Assembly: GCA_964545205.1 (NCBI GenBank)
Contig: CAZJFH010000097.1
Location: 1 to 13,816, forward strand
Direction: 5' to 3'
From: CAZJFH01 sp964545205
Lineage (GTDB): Bacteria; Pseudomonadota; Alphaproteobacteria; Rhodospirillales; Magnetospirillaceae
Length of the DNA stretch: 13,816 bases
Notes under the pieces: model-generated
What the model saw: only the letters and a program-made list of their open reading frames with translations
Databases searched by the model: none
Told to the model about the DNA's origin: nothing
Position numbers and translations under genes: made by a program
In this document: one piece after another, positions 1 through 6,179 of the stretch
Numbering within the stretch: position 1 is the first letter of the stretch
Layout: each line of letters begins with the position of its first letter

Positions 1-53
1 CATAATTCCCAGTTATTTACAGCAACAATCGACGCGAGTAATTCGTGTCGACG

Positions 54-68
54 ATGCAGTTTATGCAT
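54..68. repeat. Short perfect inverted repeat, possible operator
   Basis: ATGCA (54-58) and TGCAT (64-68) form a perfect inverted repeat around a 5-base spacer, inside the only AT-richer stretch at the left edge (1-75). It lies beyond the icd terminator. If a gene starts to the left of the window on the minus strand (a CAT, i.e. reverse ATG, occupies positions 1-3), the repeat would be in its promoter region. No regulator can be named, and a five-base arm may occur by chance. Confidence 0.25.
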
Positions 69-88
69 ATCTCCGATCGGGTGCCACC

Positions 89-119
89 AAAAACCCCCGC
101 GGCCTTCGCCGCGGGGGTT
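89..119 (-). terminator. Intrinsic terminator of icd
   Basis: A 10-bp perfect GC stem (94-103 paired with 108-117) closes a CTTC tetraloop on the plus strand, GAAG on the minus strand. Two more A-T pairs can extend it. Read on the minus strand, the stem is followed by five T (89-93). It begins about 45 bases after the icd stop codon, which is the geometry expected of a Rho-independent terminator for a leftward transcript. Confidence 0.9.
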
Positions 120-161
120 CCCGCATTCCGGGCCTCTCCGGCCCGGCTATGGCAAGGGCGC

Positions 162-1379
162 CTACGCCGTCATCGCCTTCCGCAGGTTCTCGTCGAGCTT
201 GTCGAGGAACTGCCGCGTGGTCAGCCAGGGCTGTTCCGGGCCGATCAGGATGGCCAGGTCCTTGGTCATGAAGCCGCTCTCGACGGTCTCGACGCACACG
301 CGCTCGAGGGTCTCGGCGAACCTGGCGACTTCCGGCGTGTCGTCGAACTTGGCGCGGTAGATCAGGCCGCGGGTCCAGGCGAAGATCGAGGCGATCGGGT
401 TGGTCGAGGTCTCCTTGCCCTTCTGGTGCTCGCGGTAGTGGCGGGTCACCGTGCCGTGCGCCGCCTCGGCCTCGACGGTCTGGCCGTCGGGGCTCATCAG
501 CACGCTGGTCATCAGGCCGAGCGAGCCGAAGCCTTGCGCGACCGTGTCGGACTGCACGTCGCCGTCGTAGTTCTTGCACGCCCACACGAAGGCGCCCGAC
601 CACTTCAGGGCGCTGGCGACCATGTCGTCGATCAGGCGATGCTCGTAGGTCAGGCCCTGCTTGTCGAACTCGGCCTTGAACTCGGCGTCGAACACCTCCT
701 GGAACAGATCCTTGAAGCGGCCGTCATAGGCCTTCATGATCGTGTTCTTGGTCGACAGGTAGACCGGCCAGCCCTTCATCAGGCCGTAGTTGAAGCACGC
801 CCGGGCGAAGCCCTTGATCGACTCGTCCAGGTTGTACATGCCCATGGCGACGCCCGAGCCCGGGAACTGGAAGATCTCGAATTCCATCGGGGCGCCGCCG
901 TCGGCCGGCTCGAACTTCATGGTCAGCCTGCCCTTGCCGGGCACCAGGAAGTCGGTGGCGCGGTACTGGTCGCCGAAGGCGTGACGGCCGATGACGATCG
1001 GCTGGGTCCAGCCCGGCACCAGGCGCGGGACGTTCTTGCAGATGATCGGCTCGCGGAACACGGTGCCGTCGAGGATGTTGCGGATGGTGCCGTTCGGCGA
1101 CTTCCACATCTTCTTGAGGTTGAACTCCTTCACCCGCGCCTCGTCGGGGGTGATGGTGGCGCACTTCACGCCGACGCCGTACTGCTTGATCGCGTTGGCC
1201 GCGTCGACCGTGACCTGATCGTCGGTCGCGTCGCGGTGCTCGACGCCGAGGTCGTAGTACTTCAGATCGACGTCGAGATAGGGCAGAATCAGCTTTTCCT
1301 TGATGAACTGCCAAATGATCCGCGTCATCTCGTCGCCGTCGAGCTCGACGATCGGATTGGCAACCTTGATCTTCGCCAT
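162..1379 (-). CDS. icd: NADP-dependent isocitrate dehydrogenase
   Basis: Oxidative decarboxylation of isocitrate to 2-oxoglutarate with NADPH formation, in the cytoplasmic TCA cycle. The 405-residue product is full length for the eukaryotic-type (subfamily II) homodimeric enzyme, not the E. coli type. It starts with the family's typical MAKIKVANPIVELDGDEMTR. Visible motifs are the substrate loop SPNGTIR (94-100), Tyr140, the catalytic Lys-Asn pair (211-212), the metal-binding signature NYDGDVQSD (270-278), and HGTVTRHY (309-316), which grips the NADP 2'-phosphate in this family. A second ATG at 1388 would add MTT; a GGAAG lies only four bases before it. I prefer 1379 because it matches the conserved N-terminus, but either is possible. 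The gene appears monocistronic: it has its own terminator downstream, and the upstream LOG gene is closed by another. Confidence 0.95.
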   Translation of the reverse strand: MAKIKVANPIVELDGDEMTRIIWQFIKEKLILPYLDVDLKYYDLGVEHRDATDDQVTVDAANAIKQYGVGVKCATITPDEARVKEFNLKKMWKSPNGTIRNILDGTVFREPIICKNVPRLVPGWTQPIVIGRHAFGDQYRATDFLVPGKGRLTMKFEPADGGAPMEFEIFQFPGSGVAMGMYNLDESIKGFARACFNYGLMKGWPVYLSTKNTIMKAYDGRFKDLFQEVFDAEFKAEFDKQGLTYEHRLIDDMVASALKWSGAFVWACKNYDGDVQSDTVAQGFGSLGLMTSVLMSPDGQTVEAEAAHGTVTRHYREHQKGKETSTNPIASIFAWTRGLIYRAKFDDTPEVARFAETLERVCVETVESGFMTKDLAILIGPEQPWLTTRQFLDKLDENLRKAMTA

Positions 1380-1415
1380 CGTTGTCATCCCGCTTCCATA
1401 AATCGTGCTCGTCCG

Positions 1416-1431
1416 CTGGGGTGCGCCCCAG
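1416..1431 (-). other. Hairpin in the icd leader
   Basis: CTGGGG (1416-1421) and CCCCAG (1426-1431) form a perfect 6-bp stem with a four-base loop, 28-43 bases before the alternative upstream start of icd. It could stabilise the 5' end of the message or be a binding site. No known riboswitch or leader motif is recognised. Confidence 0.35.
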
Positions 1432-1468
1432 ACTCTCTACGACCAACGGCCGGAGCGACGGACGCGGC

Positions 1469-1496
1469 ACCATAGCAAAGGATGCCGACAACGCAA
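1469..1496 (-). promoter_or_regulatory. Predicted sigma-70-like promoter of icd
   Basis: On the minus strand, TTGCGT (1491-1496) and TATGGT (1469-1474) are separated by 16 bases, giving a transcript start near 1462 and a leader of roughly 80 bases. Each box matches the consensus only moderately. The -35 box overlaps the foot of the LOG terminator hairpin, so the two transcription units would abut. Confidence 0.35.
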
Positions 1497-1520
1497 AGGC
1501 CGGCGGCGGCCGGCCTTTTT
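1495..1520 (-). terminator. Terminator hairpin after the LOG gene
   Basis: AAAGGCCGG (1495-1503) pairs perfectly with CCGGCCTTT (1510-1518) around a six-base loop, 30 bases beyond the LOG stop codon. On the minus strand the stem ends in TTT; on the plus strand it ends in five T (1516-1520). Only minus-strand genes flank it, so it most likely ends the LOG transcript. The short T tract makes efficiency uncertain. Confidence 0.6.
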
Positions 1521-1549
1521 CGTCCCGCGGGTTGGGGCGGGCGGGGCCG

Positions 1550-2152
1550 TCAGAACAGGTCGGGCTTGCCGGCCAGCACCGTCTCGATCTCGGCGCGGGC
1601 GCGCGGCAGCACCTCGTCGACCGCGTCGACGACGCAGTAGAGCTTGCGCGTCGCCTGGCTGGCGAAACCGTTGCCGACGATCGATTCCGACAGCTTGATC
1701 AGCGGGTCCCAGTAGCCCCGGTGGTTGACGATCACGACCGGCTTGTTGTGCAGGCGCAGCTGCTTCCAGGTCAGGATCTCGAAGAACTCGTCCATCGTGC
1801 CCATGCCGCCGGGCAGCACGCAGAAGGCGTCCGAACGCTCGAACATCTCGCGCTTGCGGGTGTGCATGCTGTCGACGACGATCAACTCGGTGGACTGGTG
1901 GAACGGCTTCTCGACGCGCGTGAGGTGCTCGGGGATGATGCCGGTGACGCGGCTGCCGGCCGCCAAGGCCGCCTCGGCGACGGCGCCCATCAGCCCGACA
2001 TGGCCGCCGCCATAGACCAGGTCGACGCCCGCGCGACCCATGGTCGCGCCGAGGCGGGTGGCGGCCTCGCGGTGGGCCGGGTCGCTGCCGTGCGACGAGC
2101 CGCAGAACACGCACAGCGCTTTCAGTTCGGGCAGTTTTCGATACTTCGACAT
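1550..2152 (-). CDS. LOG-family nucleotide 5'-monophosphate phosphoribohydrolase
   Basis: Proteins of this family (TIGR00730 type, formerly misnamed lysine decarboxylases) hydrolyse the N-glycosidic bond of nucleoside or cytokinin 5'-monophosphates. They release the free base and ribose 5-phosphate in the cytoplasm. The 200-residue product is of usual length and has a Rossmann-like nucleotide fold: CVFCGSS (14-20), YGGGHVGLMG (47-56), MHTRK with the presumed catalytic Arg99, and the hallmark PGGMGTMDE (114-122) with Glu122. The start at 2152 is chosen because AAGGA lies five to six bases before it and homologues begin just before this first beta strand. The frame stays open to 2329, but that extension has no family resemblance. 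Substrate cannot be deduced from sequence. It is transcribed divergently from the cytochrome pair, and its own terminator follows. Confidence 0.9.
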   Translation of the reverse strand: MSKYRKLPELKALCVFCGSSHGSDPAHREAATRLGATMGRAGVDLVYGGGHVGLMGAVAEAALAAGSRVTGIIPEHLTRVEKPFHQSTELIVVDSMHTRKREMFERSDAFCVLPGGMGTMDEFFEILTWKQLRLHNKPVVIVNHRGYWDPLIKLSESIVGNGFASQATRKLYCVVDAVDEVLPRARAEIETVLAGKPDLF

Positions 2153-2170
2153 ACGTTCCTTGCTCCAGAC

Positions 2171-2187
2171 GGCGCCGTGGCGGCGCC
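2171..2187 (-). other. Hairpin in the LOG 5' leader
   Basis: GGCGCC occurs twice (2171-2176 and 2182-2187) around a five-base spacer. Because GGCGCC is self-complementary, the copies form a 6-bp stem, 19-35 bases before the LOG start. The rest of the 200-base divergent region (2153-2352) shows only the promoter described for the cytochromes. Function unknown. Confidence 0.3.
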
Positions 2188-2293
2188 GGACGTGACGGAA
2201 GGGACTCCTTGATATGGGAGCGGCGGCGGCGCATTGCCCCTTGGCGGATCGGCCTACCCCGCACGACGTGGCGCAACCAGCCGGCGCGACCAC

Positions 2294-2322
2294 TGGACAA
2301 GGCGGGGCGCAGCTCTTATGCA
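2294..2322 (+). promoter_or_regulatory. Predicted promoter of the cytochrome genes
   Basis: TGGACA (2294-2299, five of six consensus bases) and TATGCA (2317-2322, three of six) are separated by exactly 17 bases. Transcription would start near 2329, leaving a leader of about 24 bases that carries the AAGGAG ribosome-binding site at 2341-2346. Confidence 0.5.
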
Positions 2323-2352
2323 GGGACATCGACCTTGACCAAGGAGCCGCAG

Positions 2353-2811
2353 ATGCCCCGCCTTCCCGTCTTCGCCGTCCTCGCCGCCGCCGTGCTGGCC
2401 GCCGGCGCCGCCCATGCCCAGGAGGTCAAGCCCGAGGAAGCGGTCAAGATGCGCCAGGGCGTCATGACCGCAGTCAAGTGGCAGTTCGCGCCGATCGGCG
2501 CGGTGGTGAAGGGCGAACGCCCCTTCGACACCGACATCGCCGCCCGCGCCCAGAACCTGGCGCTGCTGAGCAAGATCGCCGCCGAAGGCTTCCAGGTCCC
2601 GTCGGGTCCCGACCTGGTGCCGTCGACCCGCGCCAAGGCCAATGTCTGGACCGAGGGCAACAGGTTCGGCGAGGGCATGCGCCAGCTCGCCACCGAGGCC
2701 GAGCGCCTGGCCATCGCCGCGCAGTCGCGCGATCCCGAGAGGCTGAAGGCGCAGTTCATGACCGTCGGCAAGATCTGCAAGGACTGCCATGACACGTTCC
2801 GCAGCGAGTAG
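2353..2811 (+). CDS. Periplasmic cytochrome c'/c-556 family protein
   Basis: A 152-residue exported monoheme cytochrome. A Sec signal peptide covers residues 1-22, with an AHA-QEV cleavage site. The mature part is predicted helical, with the heme motif CKDCH close to the C-terminus (Cys142, Cys145, His146), as in the four-helix cytochrome c' family (Pfam PF01322). RQGVM at 34-38 places Met38 where low-spin c-556 members have their sixth ligand. It may therefore be an electron carrier rather than a five-coordinate NO-binding c', but this is inference. AAGGAG sits six bases before the ATG; the longer open frame from 2209 has no such support. The 3' end overlaps the next gene, so the two cytochromes are probably made together. 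Physiological partner unknown. Confidence 0.87.
   Translation: MPRLPVFAVLAAAVLAAGAAHAQEVKPEEAVKMRQGVMTAVKWQFAPIGAVVKGERPFDTDIAARAQNLALLSKIAAEGFQVPSGPDLVPSTRAKANVWTEGNRFGEGMRQLATEAERLAIAAQSRDPERLKAQFMTVGKICKDCHDTFRSE
2779..2783 (+). promoter_or_regulatory. Ribosome-binding site inside the heme-motif codons
   Basis: AAGGA is formed by the Lys and Asp codons of the upstream cytochrome's CKDCH motif and lies five bases before the ATG of the diheme cytochrome at 2789. That ATG itself spans the His and Asp codons, out of frame. It decides the start of the next gene and suggests translational coupling. Confidence 0.6.
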
Positions 2812-3676
2812 CCTCGCCGCGCTGGTCCTGCTGGGCTCGGCCGCCGCCGCGGCCGCCGACGCCGATCCGCAGGCGGCGGCGCGCGGCGAATACGTCCTGC
2901 GCGCCGCCAACTGCCTGAGCTGCCACACCGCCGAGGGCGGCGAGCCCTTGGCCGGCGGCCGGGCGCTGAAAACCCCGTTCGGCATCTTCCACAGCTCCAA
3001 CATCACGCCCGACGCCGAAACCGGCATCGGCGCCTGGAGCGAGGAGGATTTCGTCCGCGCCCTGCGCGAGGGCGTCTCGCCCGACGCGCGCCACTACTTC
3101 CCGGTCTTCCCCTACACCTCCTTCGCCGGCATGCGCGACGACGACCTCCGCGACCTGTGGGCCTATCTGCGCACCGTGCCGGCGGTCGCGCAGGCCAACC
3201 GGCCGCACGAGGTCGACCCGCCCTATTCCTGGCGCTGGACCCTGGGGCCGTGGAAGGTGCTCAACTTCGATCGTGGTCCGCTCGTTGACGATCCGCAACG
3301 GTCGCCGGCCTGGAACCGCGGCCGCTACCTGGTCGAGGCCCTCGGGCATTGCGGCGAGTGCCACACGCCGCGCGACTGGATGGGCGCCAAGCGCGCCGGC
3401 ATGGCCTTGGCCGGCGCCGCCGAAGGGGCCGAGGGCAAGCCGGCGCCCAACATCACCCCCGATCCCGACACCGGCATCGGCGGCTGGAGCAAGACCGACC
3501 TGACCTTCTTCCTCGAGACCGGCTTCATGCCCGACGGCGACGTCGTCGGCGGGCTGATGGGCGAGGTGATCGAGAACTCGACCAGGCACCTGACCAAGGC
3601 CGACCGGGACGCCATCGCCGAATACCTGCTGTCGCTGCCGGCGATCCGTCACGACGTCGACGGCCACCGCCACTAG
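2789..3676 (+). CDS. Diheme c-type cytochrome
   Basis: A 295-residue exported protein with a signal peptide (about 1-22, cleaved after the Ala-rich stretch) and two class I cytochrome c domains. Heme motifs are CLSCH (Cys42, Cys45, His46) and CGECH (Cys188, Cys191, His192). Both domains repeat an NITPD...TGIG.WS segment (71-84 and 221-233), evidence of internal duplication. Met115 and Met257 (or Met248) are candidate distal ligands. Architecture and length resemble the electron-transfer cytochromes that accompany periplasmic alcohol, aldehyde or sulfur-compound dehydrogenases, but no dehydrogenase is next to it, so the donor is unknown. It overlaps the preceding cytochrome by 23 bases and follows it in the same transcript. 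The C-terminus is His-rich (DVDGHRH). Confidence 0.88.
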   Translation: MTRSAASSLAALVLLGSAAAAAADADPQAAARGEYVLRAANCLSCHTAEGGEPLAGGRALKTPFGIFHSSNITPDAETGIGAWSEEDFVRALREGVSPDARHYFPVFPYTSFAGMRDDDLRDLWAYLRTVPAVAQANRPHEVDPPYSWRWTLGPWKVLNFDRGPLVDDPQRSPAWNRGRYLVEALGHCGECHTPRDWMGAKRAGMALAGAAEGAEGKPAPNITPDPDTGIGGWSKTDLTFFLETGFMPDGDVVGGLMGEVIENSTRHLTKADRDAIAEYLLSLPAIRHDVDGHRH

Positions 3677-3685
3677 GCTGGCATT

Positions 3686-3701
3686 CCGGCGCCGCCGCCG
3701 G
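3686..3701 (+). terminator. Weak hairpin after the diheme cytochrome
   Basis: CCGGCG (3686-3691) and CGCCGG (3696-3701) form a 6-bp stem with a four-base loop, ten bases after the stop codon. It is followed by TAAATT rather than a T run, so it is at best an attenuator or an RNA-stabilising stem. Confidence 0.25.
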
Positions 3702-3736
3702 TAAATTCGCCCCCGCAACGACCGAGGGGGGAACGG

Positions 3737-4582
3737 GTGTCGAGTCTGCCGTCGACCGGGCATTGGATCTGGATTCTGCTGCTGCCCTTCGCGGCGTCGG
3801 CCGCGACCGGCGGGCTGTTGCGGCTGCTCGGCGGCCCGGGCCGCGGCGCGGCGCTGGCCGGCCTCGCGGTGCCGGTCGGCTTCCTCGCCGGCTGGGCGTG
3901 GGCGTACGGATTGCCGGTCTGGCCGCCGCGAACGGCGCTGGCCCAGGTTCCCTACGTCGCCCTGGCCGGCGGAATCGCGGGTGCGGCGGCCGCAGTGCTG
4001 TCCTTGCGCCGCACCGGTCTGCTGCTCGTGCTGCTCGGCTTCGCGGCGGTCGCGGCGTGGTCGGCGCTCGGCCGGCCGACCTGGATGTCGTGGGCGCTGG
4101 CGCTGAAGGCCGGCCTCTTGCTGGCCGCCTGGCTGGTCGCCCTGCTGCGGCTGGAAAGCCGGCCGCCGAAGGAGCCGACGGCGACGGTGATGCTGGCGAT
4201 GCTGGCCCTCGGCGTCGCGGTGGTCGCCCAGGCCGCCGGCGCCCCGGGCGCCTCGGCCGCGGCCGCCCTGGCCGCGGCGGCGGCCGGCTTCCTGGCCTGG
4301 AACTGGATCGCCGGATTTCCGTTCCTGGCCCCGGCGCTGCTGGGCGGGGCCGGCGCCGTCGTGGCGCTCGGCGGCGCCCTGGCGCTGGCCGGAACCGCCT
4401 GGCCGCCGGCGCTGGCGGTGCTGCTGCTGATCCTGTTCGCCGACGACACCGCCGCCCGCCTGCCCAGCGGCGCCGGGCTGCTGCGGCGGGTCGCGCAGCC
4501 GCTGTGGCTGGCGGCGCTGTGCCTGCTGCCGATCGCGCTGGCCTTCGCGCTGGAGCACGTGGCGCGGTCGCTGCCGGCCTGA
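3737..4582 (+). CDS. Multi-pass membrane protein of unknown function
   Basis: I do not recognise this 281-residue protein. It is extremely rich in Ala, Leu and Gly, with about nine or ten hydrophobic segments: roughly 10-30, 36-56, 70-89, 93-110, 117-138, 148-167, 171-191, 197-219, 222-237 and 253-272. There are few charged residues, grouped in short loops such as RPPKEP (142-147) and FADDTAAR (234-241). No signal peptide distinct from the first helix and no transporter or enzyme signature is visible. The start is a GTG with a G-rich GAGGGGGGAA just upstream. It lies 60 bases after the diheme cytochrome on the same strand and may be co-transcribed with it. GC-rich DNA yields many hydrophobic false frames, but codon usage here and a same-strand neighbour argue that it is real. 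Confidence 0.75.
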   Translation: MSSLPSTGHWIWILLLPFAASAATGGLLRLLGGPGRGAALAGLAVPVGFLAGWAWAYGLPVWPPRTALAQVPYVALAGGIAGAAAAVLSLRRTGLLLVLLGFAAVAAWSALGRPTWMSWALALKAGLLLAAWLVALLRLESRPPKEPTATVMLAMLALGVAVVAQAAGAPGASAAAALAAAAAGFLAWNWIAGFPFLAPALLGGAGAVVALGGALALAGTAWPPALAVLLLILFADDTAARLPSGAGLLRRVAQPLWLAALCLLPIALAFALEHVARSLPA

Positions 4583-4601
4583 CCCGGGCGCCGCCTGTCC
4601 G

Positions 4602-4630
4602 TTGCGCGACCACGTCGGTCGTACTAGGCT
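4602..4630 (+). promoter_or_regulatory. Predicted promoter of the Ig-repeat protein
   Basis: TTGCGC (4602-4607) and TAGGCT (4625-4630) are separated by exactly 17 bases in the 83-base space before the GTG start at 4666. This spacing with a TTGCGC -35 is typical of GC-rich alphaproteobacteria. Transcription would start near 4637, giving a leader of about 29 bases. Confidence 0.5.
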
Positions 4631-4665
4631 GTTGCGATCCTTCACGTTTCGAAGCGAGCCGCCCC

Positions 4666-5595
4666 GTGTCGCGTCGCGCCATCCTCGCTGTCGCAGGCAT
4701 GCTGATGATCGCCGTGGCGGTTTTCCTGGTCCGATGGCAGGAGCCGCCGCCGCCCGAGCCGGCGCCCCCGCCGGCCGAGGTCGCCGAACGGCCACAGCCG
4801 CCGCCTGCCGAGCCGGCGCCCCCGCCGGCGCCGACGTTCGACGTCGTCCGTGTCGGGCCCGGCGGCGACGCCGTCCTGGCCGGCCGCGCCGGCCCCGGCG
4901 CGTTGGTGCGGATCATGGACGGCGCCGCGGTGCTGGGCGAGGTCGAGGCCGACCACCGCGGCGAGTGGGTGTTCCTGCCCAACGCGGCGCTGGCGCCGGG
5001 CCTGCGGAACCTGTCGCTGCGCGCCCGCCACCGCGACGGCACCGAGACGGCCATGCGCGATCCGGTGGTGCTCTACGTCCCGCACGGCGACGAAGGCGGC
5101 CCGGTGCTGGCGGTCCGGTTCGGCCCCGAAGGCGACGACGTTCTCGCCGGCCCGGCCCCGGCGGCCGGCGCGCCGCCGATCAGCATCGACAGCGCCAGCC
5201 AGCTCGCCGGCGATGCCGTCTACCTGGCCGGGCGCGGCCCCGCCGGCACGCGGCTGCAGCTCTATGCCGACAACACCTATCTCGGCAGCGCCCTGGCCGA
5301 TCTCGGCGGCCGCTGGCGCATCGCCGCCCGCGTGCCGATGTCGCCCGGCCGCCACGTGCTGCGCGCCGACAACCTGACGGCGGCGGGCACGGTCGAGAAC
5401 CGAATCGAGGTGCTGCTCGACGTGCCGGACTTCGGCGCCGCGAAGAGCATCCGCATCGACCGCACCGGCGATCACTGGCGGATAACCCAGCAGGACGGCG
5501 CCGGACTGCGCTCGACGGTGGTGTTCCGGCCCGGCCCGGACCAGATCCGCGATCCCTCGGTGGCGTATCCGGGGCAGATGCCGCCGGCCGAGTGA
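4666..5595 (+). CDS. Membrane-anchored Ig-repeat protein with a decayed LysM-like tail
   Basis: A 309-residue envelope protein of unknown exact role. Residues 5-22 form an N-terminal membrane anchor. A Pro/Glu-rich linker (26-56) follows, then two Ig-like beta domains (about 58-139 and 172-254). The two domains align with each other: GGDAVLAGRAGPGALVRI with AGDAVYLAGRGPAGTRLQL, and GEWVF with GRWRI. The C-terminus (265-304) contains WRITQ...LRSTVVF...DQIRDPSVAYPGQ. This resembles the LysM peptidoglycan-binding domain that ends similar Rhodospirillales proteins (LWRIAR...YTVIYEANRDQIRDP...YPGQ), but shortened and altered. It probably spans the periplasm from the inner membrane, with weak or lost wall binding. 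The GTG at 4666 is preferred because it leaves Arg residues before the membrane helix and follows a good promoter; ATG at 4699 is an alternative. Confidence 0.8.
   Translation: MSRRAILAVAGMLMIAVAVFLVRWQEPPPPEPAPPPAEVAERPQPPPAEPAPPPAPTFDVVRVGPGGDAVLAGRAGPGALVRIMDGAAVLGEVEADHRGEWVFLPNAALAPGLRNLSLRARHRDGTETAMRDPVVLYVPHGDEGGPVLAVRFGPEGDDVLAGPAPAAGAPPISIDSASQLAGDAVYLAGRGPAGTRLQLYADNTYLGSALADLGGRWRIAARVPMSPGRHVLRADNLTAAGTVENRIEVLLDVPDFGAAKSIRIDRTGDHWRITQQDGAGLRSTVVFRPGPDQIRDPSVAYPGQMPPAE
4754..4828 (+). repeat. 21-bp direct repeat in the Pro-rich linker
   Basis: An identical 21-base segment occurs at 4754-4774 and 4808-4828, offset by 54 bases (18 codons). Each copy encodes PEPAPPPA or AEPAPPPA in the proline-rich linker of the Ig-repeat protein. 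The in-frame offset means that expansion or contraction would change linker length without breaking the gene. Confidence 0.8.
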
Positions 5596-5602
5596 ACGCC
5601 GT

Positions 5603-6088
5603 TCAGAAGGCGGTGCCGGCGATCGCTTCCTTGCGCCGCAGGAACGCGGCGTAGGCCTGGGCGACGATGTTGGCGGGCACGAACAGGCCGCCGCCGACCC
5701 GATCGAGCTGGGCGCAGGTCTCGTTGTAGATGTCGAGCGCCAGGTCGCCGAGTTCGATGTGGATGTCGTTGGGCAGCCGGCCGAACAGCCCGTCCATCAG
5801 CGTGAACATGCCCTCGACCGACAGCCGGAGCTGCTCGTCGTTCTGGCCTTCGCGCACGAAGTCGGCCAGCTTGCGCGCCACCGTCAGCACGAAGGCCCGG
5901 GTCCAGCAGCTCGCCCCCGCGTCGGCGGCGGTCTCGGCCATGGCGCGACGGTCCTCGGGCGACAGCGCCTGGACGATGCCGGCCGCGTCGGCGCCCGATT
6001 CCAGGGCGCCGTACATCCTGAGCACCAGCACGTGCAGAGCATGCCCGCGGCACTGCGTGCCTTTCGGGCAAACCGGACACCGTTCCAA
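5603..6088 (-). CDS. Small Cys-containing protein of unknown function
   Basis: I do not recognise this 161-residue protein. It opens with a cysteine cluster, CPVCPKGTQC (Cys4, Cys7, Cys13), and has further cysteines at 61 and 125. The first three could bind zinc or an iron-sulfur centre. The rest (20-157) is predicted mostly helical, soluble, without signal peptide or membrane segment. The start is a TTG, chosen because GGGGGGA lies five bases before it and the next in-frame Met is 24 codons further in, which would remove the Cys cluster. It ends seven bases from the convergent Ig-repeat gene and diverges from the hemerythrin/NIT kinase across 119 bases, so it may share regulation with that sensor. 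Confidence 0.75.
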   Translation of the reverse strand: MERCPVCPKGTQCRGHALHVLVLRMYGALESGADAAGIVQALSPEDRRAMAETAADAGASCWTRAFVLTVARKLADFVREGQNDEQLRLSVEGMFTLMDGLFGRLPNDIHIELGDLALDIYNETCAQLDRVGGGLFVPANIVAQAYAAFLRRKEAIAGTAF

Positions 6089-6114
6089 CCGAATCCCCCC
6101 AGCGACTCCGGTCG

Positions 6115-6144
6115 ACTATGCCCGAAGCGCGGCGGCCGGCGCAA
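6115..6144 (-). promoter_or_regulatory. Predicted promoter of the small Cys protein
   Basis: Read on the minus strand, TTGCGC (6139-6144) and CATAGT (6115-6120) are separated by 18 bases. Transcription would begin near 6108, leaving a leader of about 20 bases that holds the GGGGGGA ribosome-binding site (6094-6100) of the TTG start. Confidence 0.45.
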
Positions 6145-6150
6145 CGGCGC

Positions 6151-6179
6151 TGGCGGCGGTGACCGCGCCGGCCTATCAT
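6151..6179 (+). promoter_or_regulatory. Possible promoter of the sensor kinase
   Basis: TATCAT (6174-6179) matches five of six -10 consensus bases. The hexamer 17 bases upstream, TGGCGG (6151-6156), is a poor -35, so an activator or alternative sigma factor could be needed. The start would be near 6186, 22 bases before the GTG. Confidence 0.3.

Noticed and set aside
45..1475. 476-codon open frame on the plus strand across icd
   Set aside because: It is the antisense shadow of the unmistakable icd gene; high GC at third positions removes stop codons from the opposite strand. The translation is low-complexity (repeated Ala, Arg, Gly, Val, Leu) with no family resemblance.
2153..2329. Longer N-terminus for the LOG protein (start at 2329)
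   Set aside because: The extra 59 residues have no family similarity and would overlap the cytochrome promoter. A good ribosome-binding site lies just before 2152.
3671..3680. TAGGCT after the diheme cytochrome as a -10 box for the membrane protein
   Set aside because: The same hexamer is a good -10 at 4625, but here the sequence 17 bases upstream (ACGACG) does not resemble a -35, and the TAG is the cytochrome's stop codon.
3349..4665. Upstream extension of the Ig-repeat protein frame to 3349
   Set aside because: The extension runs out of frame through the diheme cytochrome and the membrane protein and is Arg/Ala/Gly-rich nonsense. A good promoter and the membrane anchor place the start at 4666.
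2756..4795. 679-codon minus-strand frame covering the cytochrome and membrane-protein region
   Set aside because: Its translation is Gln/Arg/Gly-rich low complexity, overlapping two cytochromes with clear CxxCH motifs.
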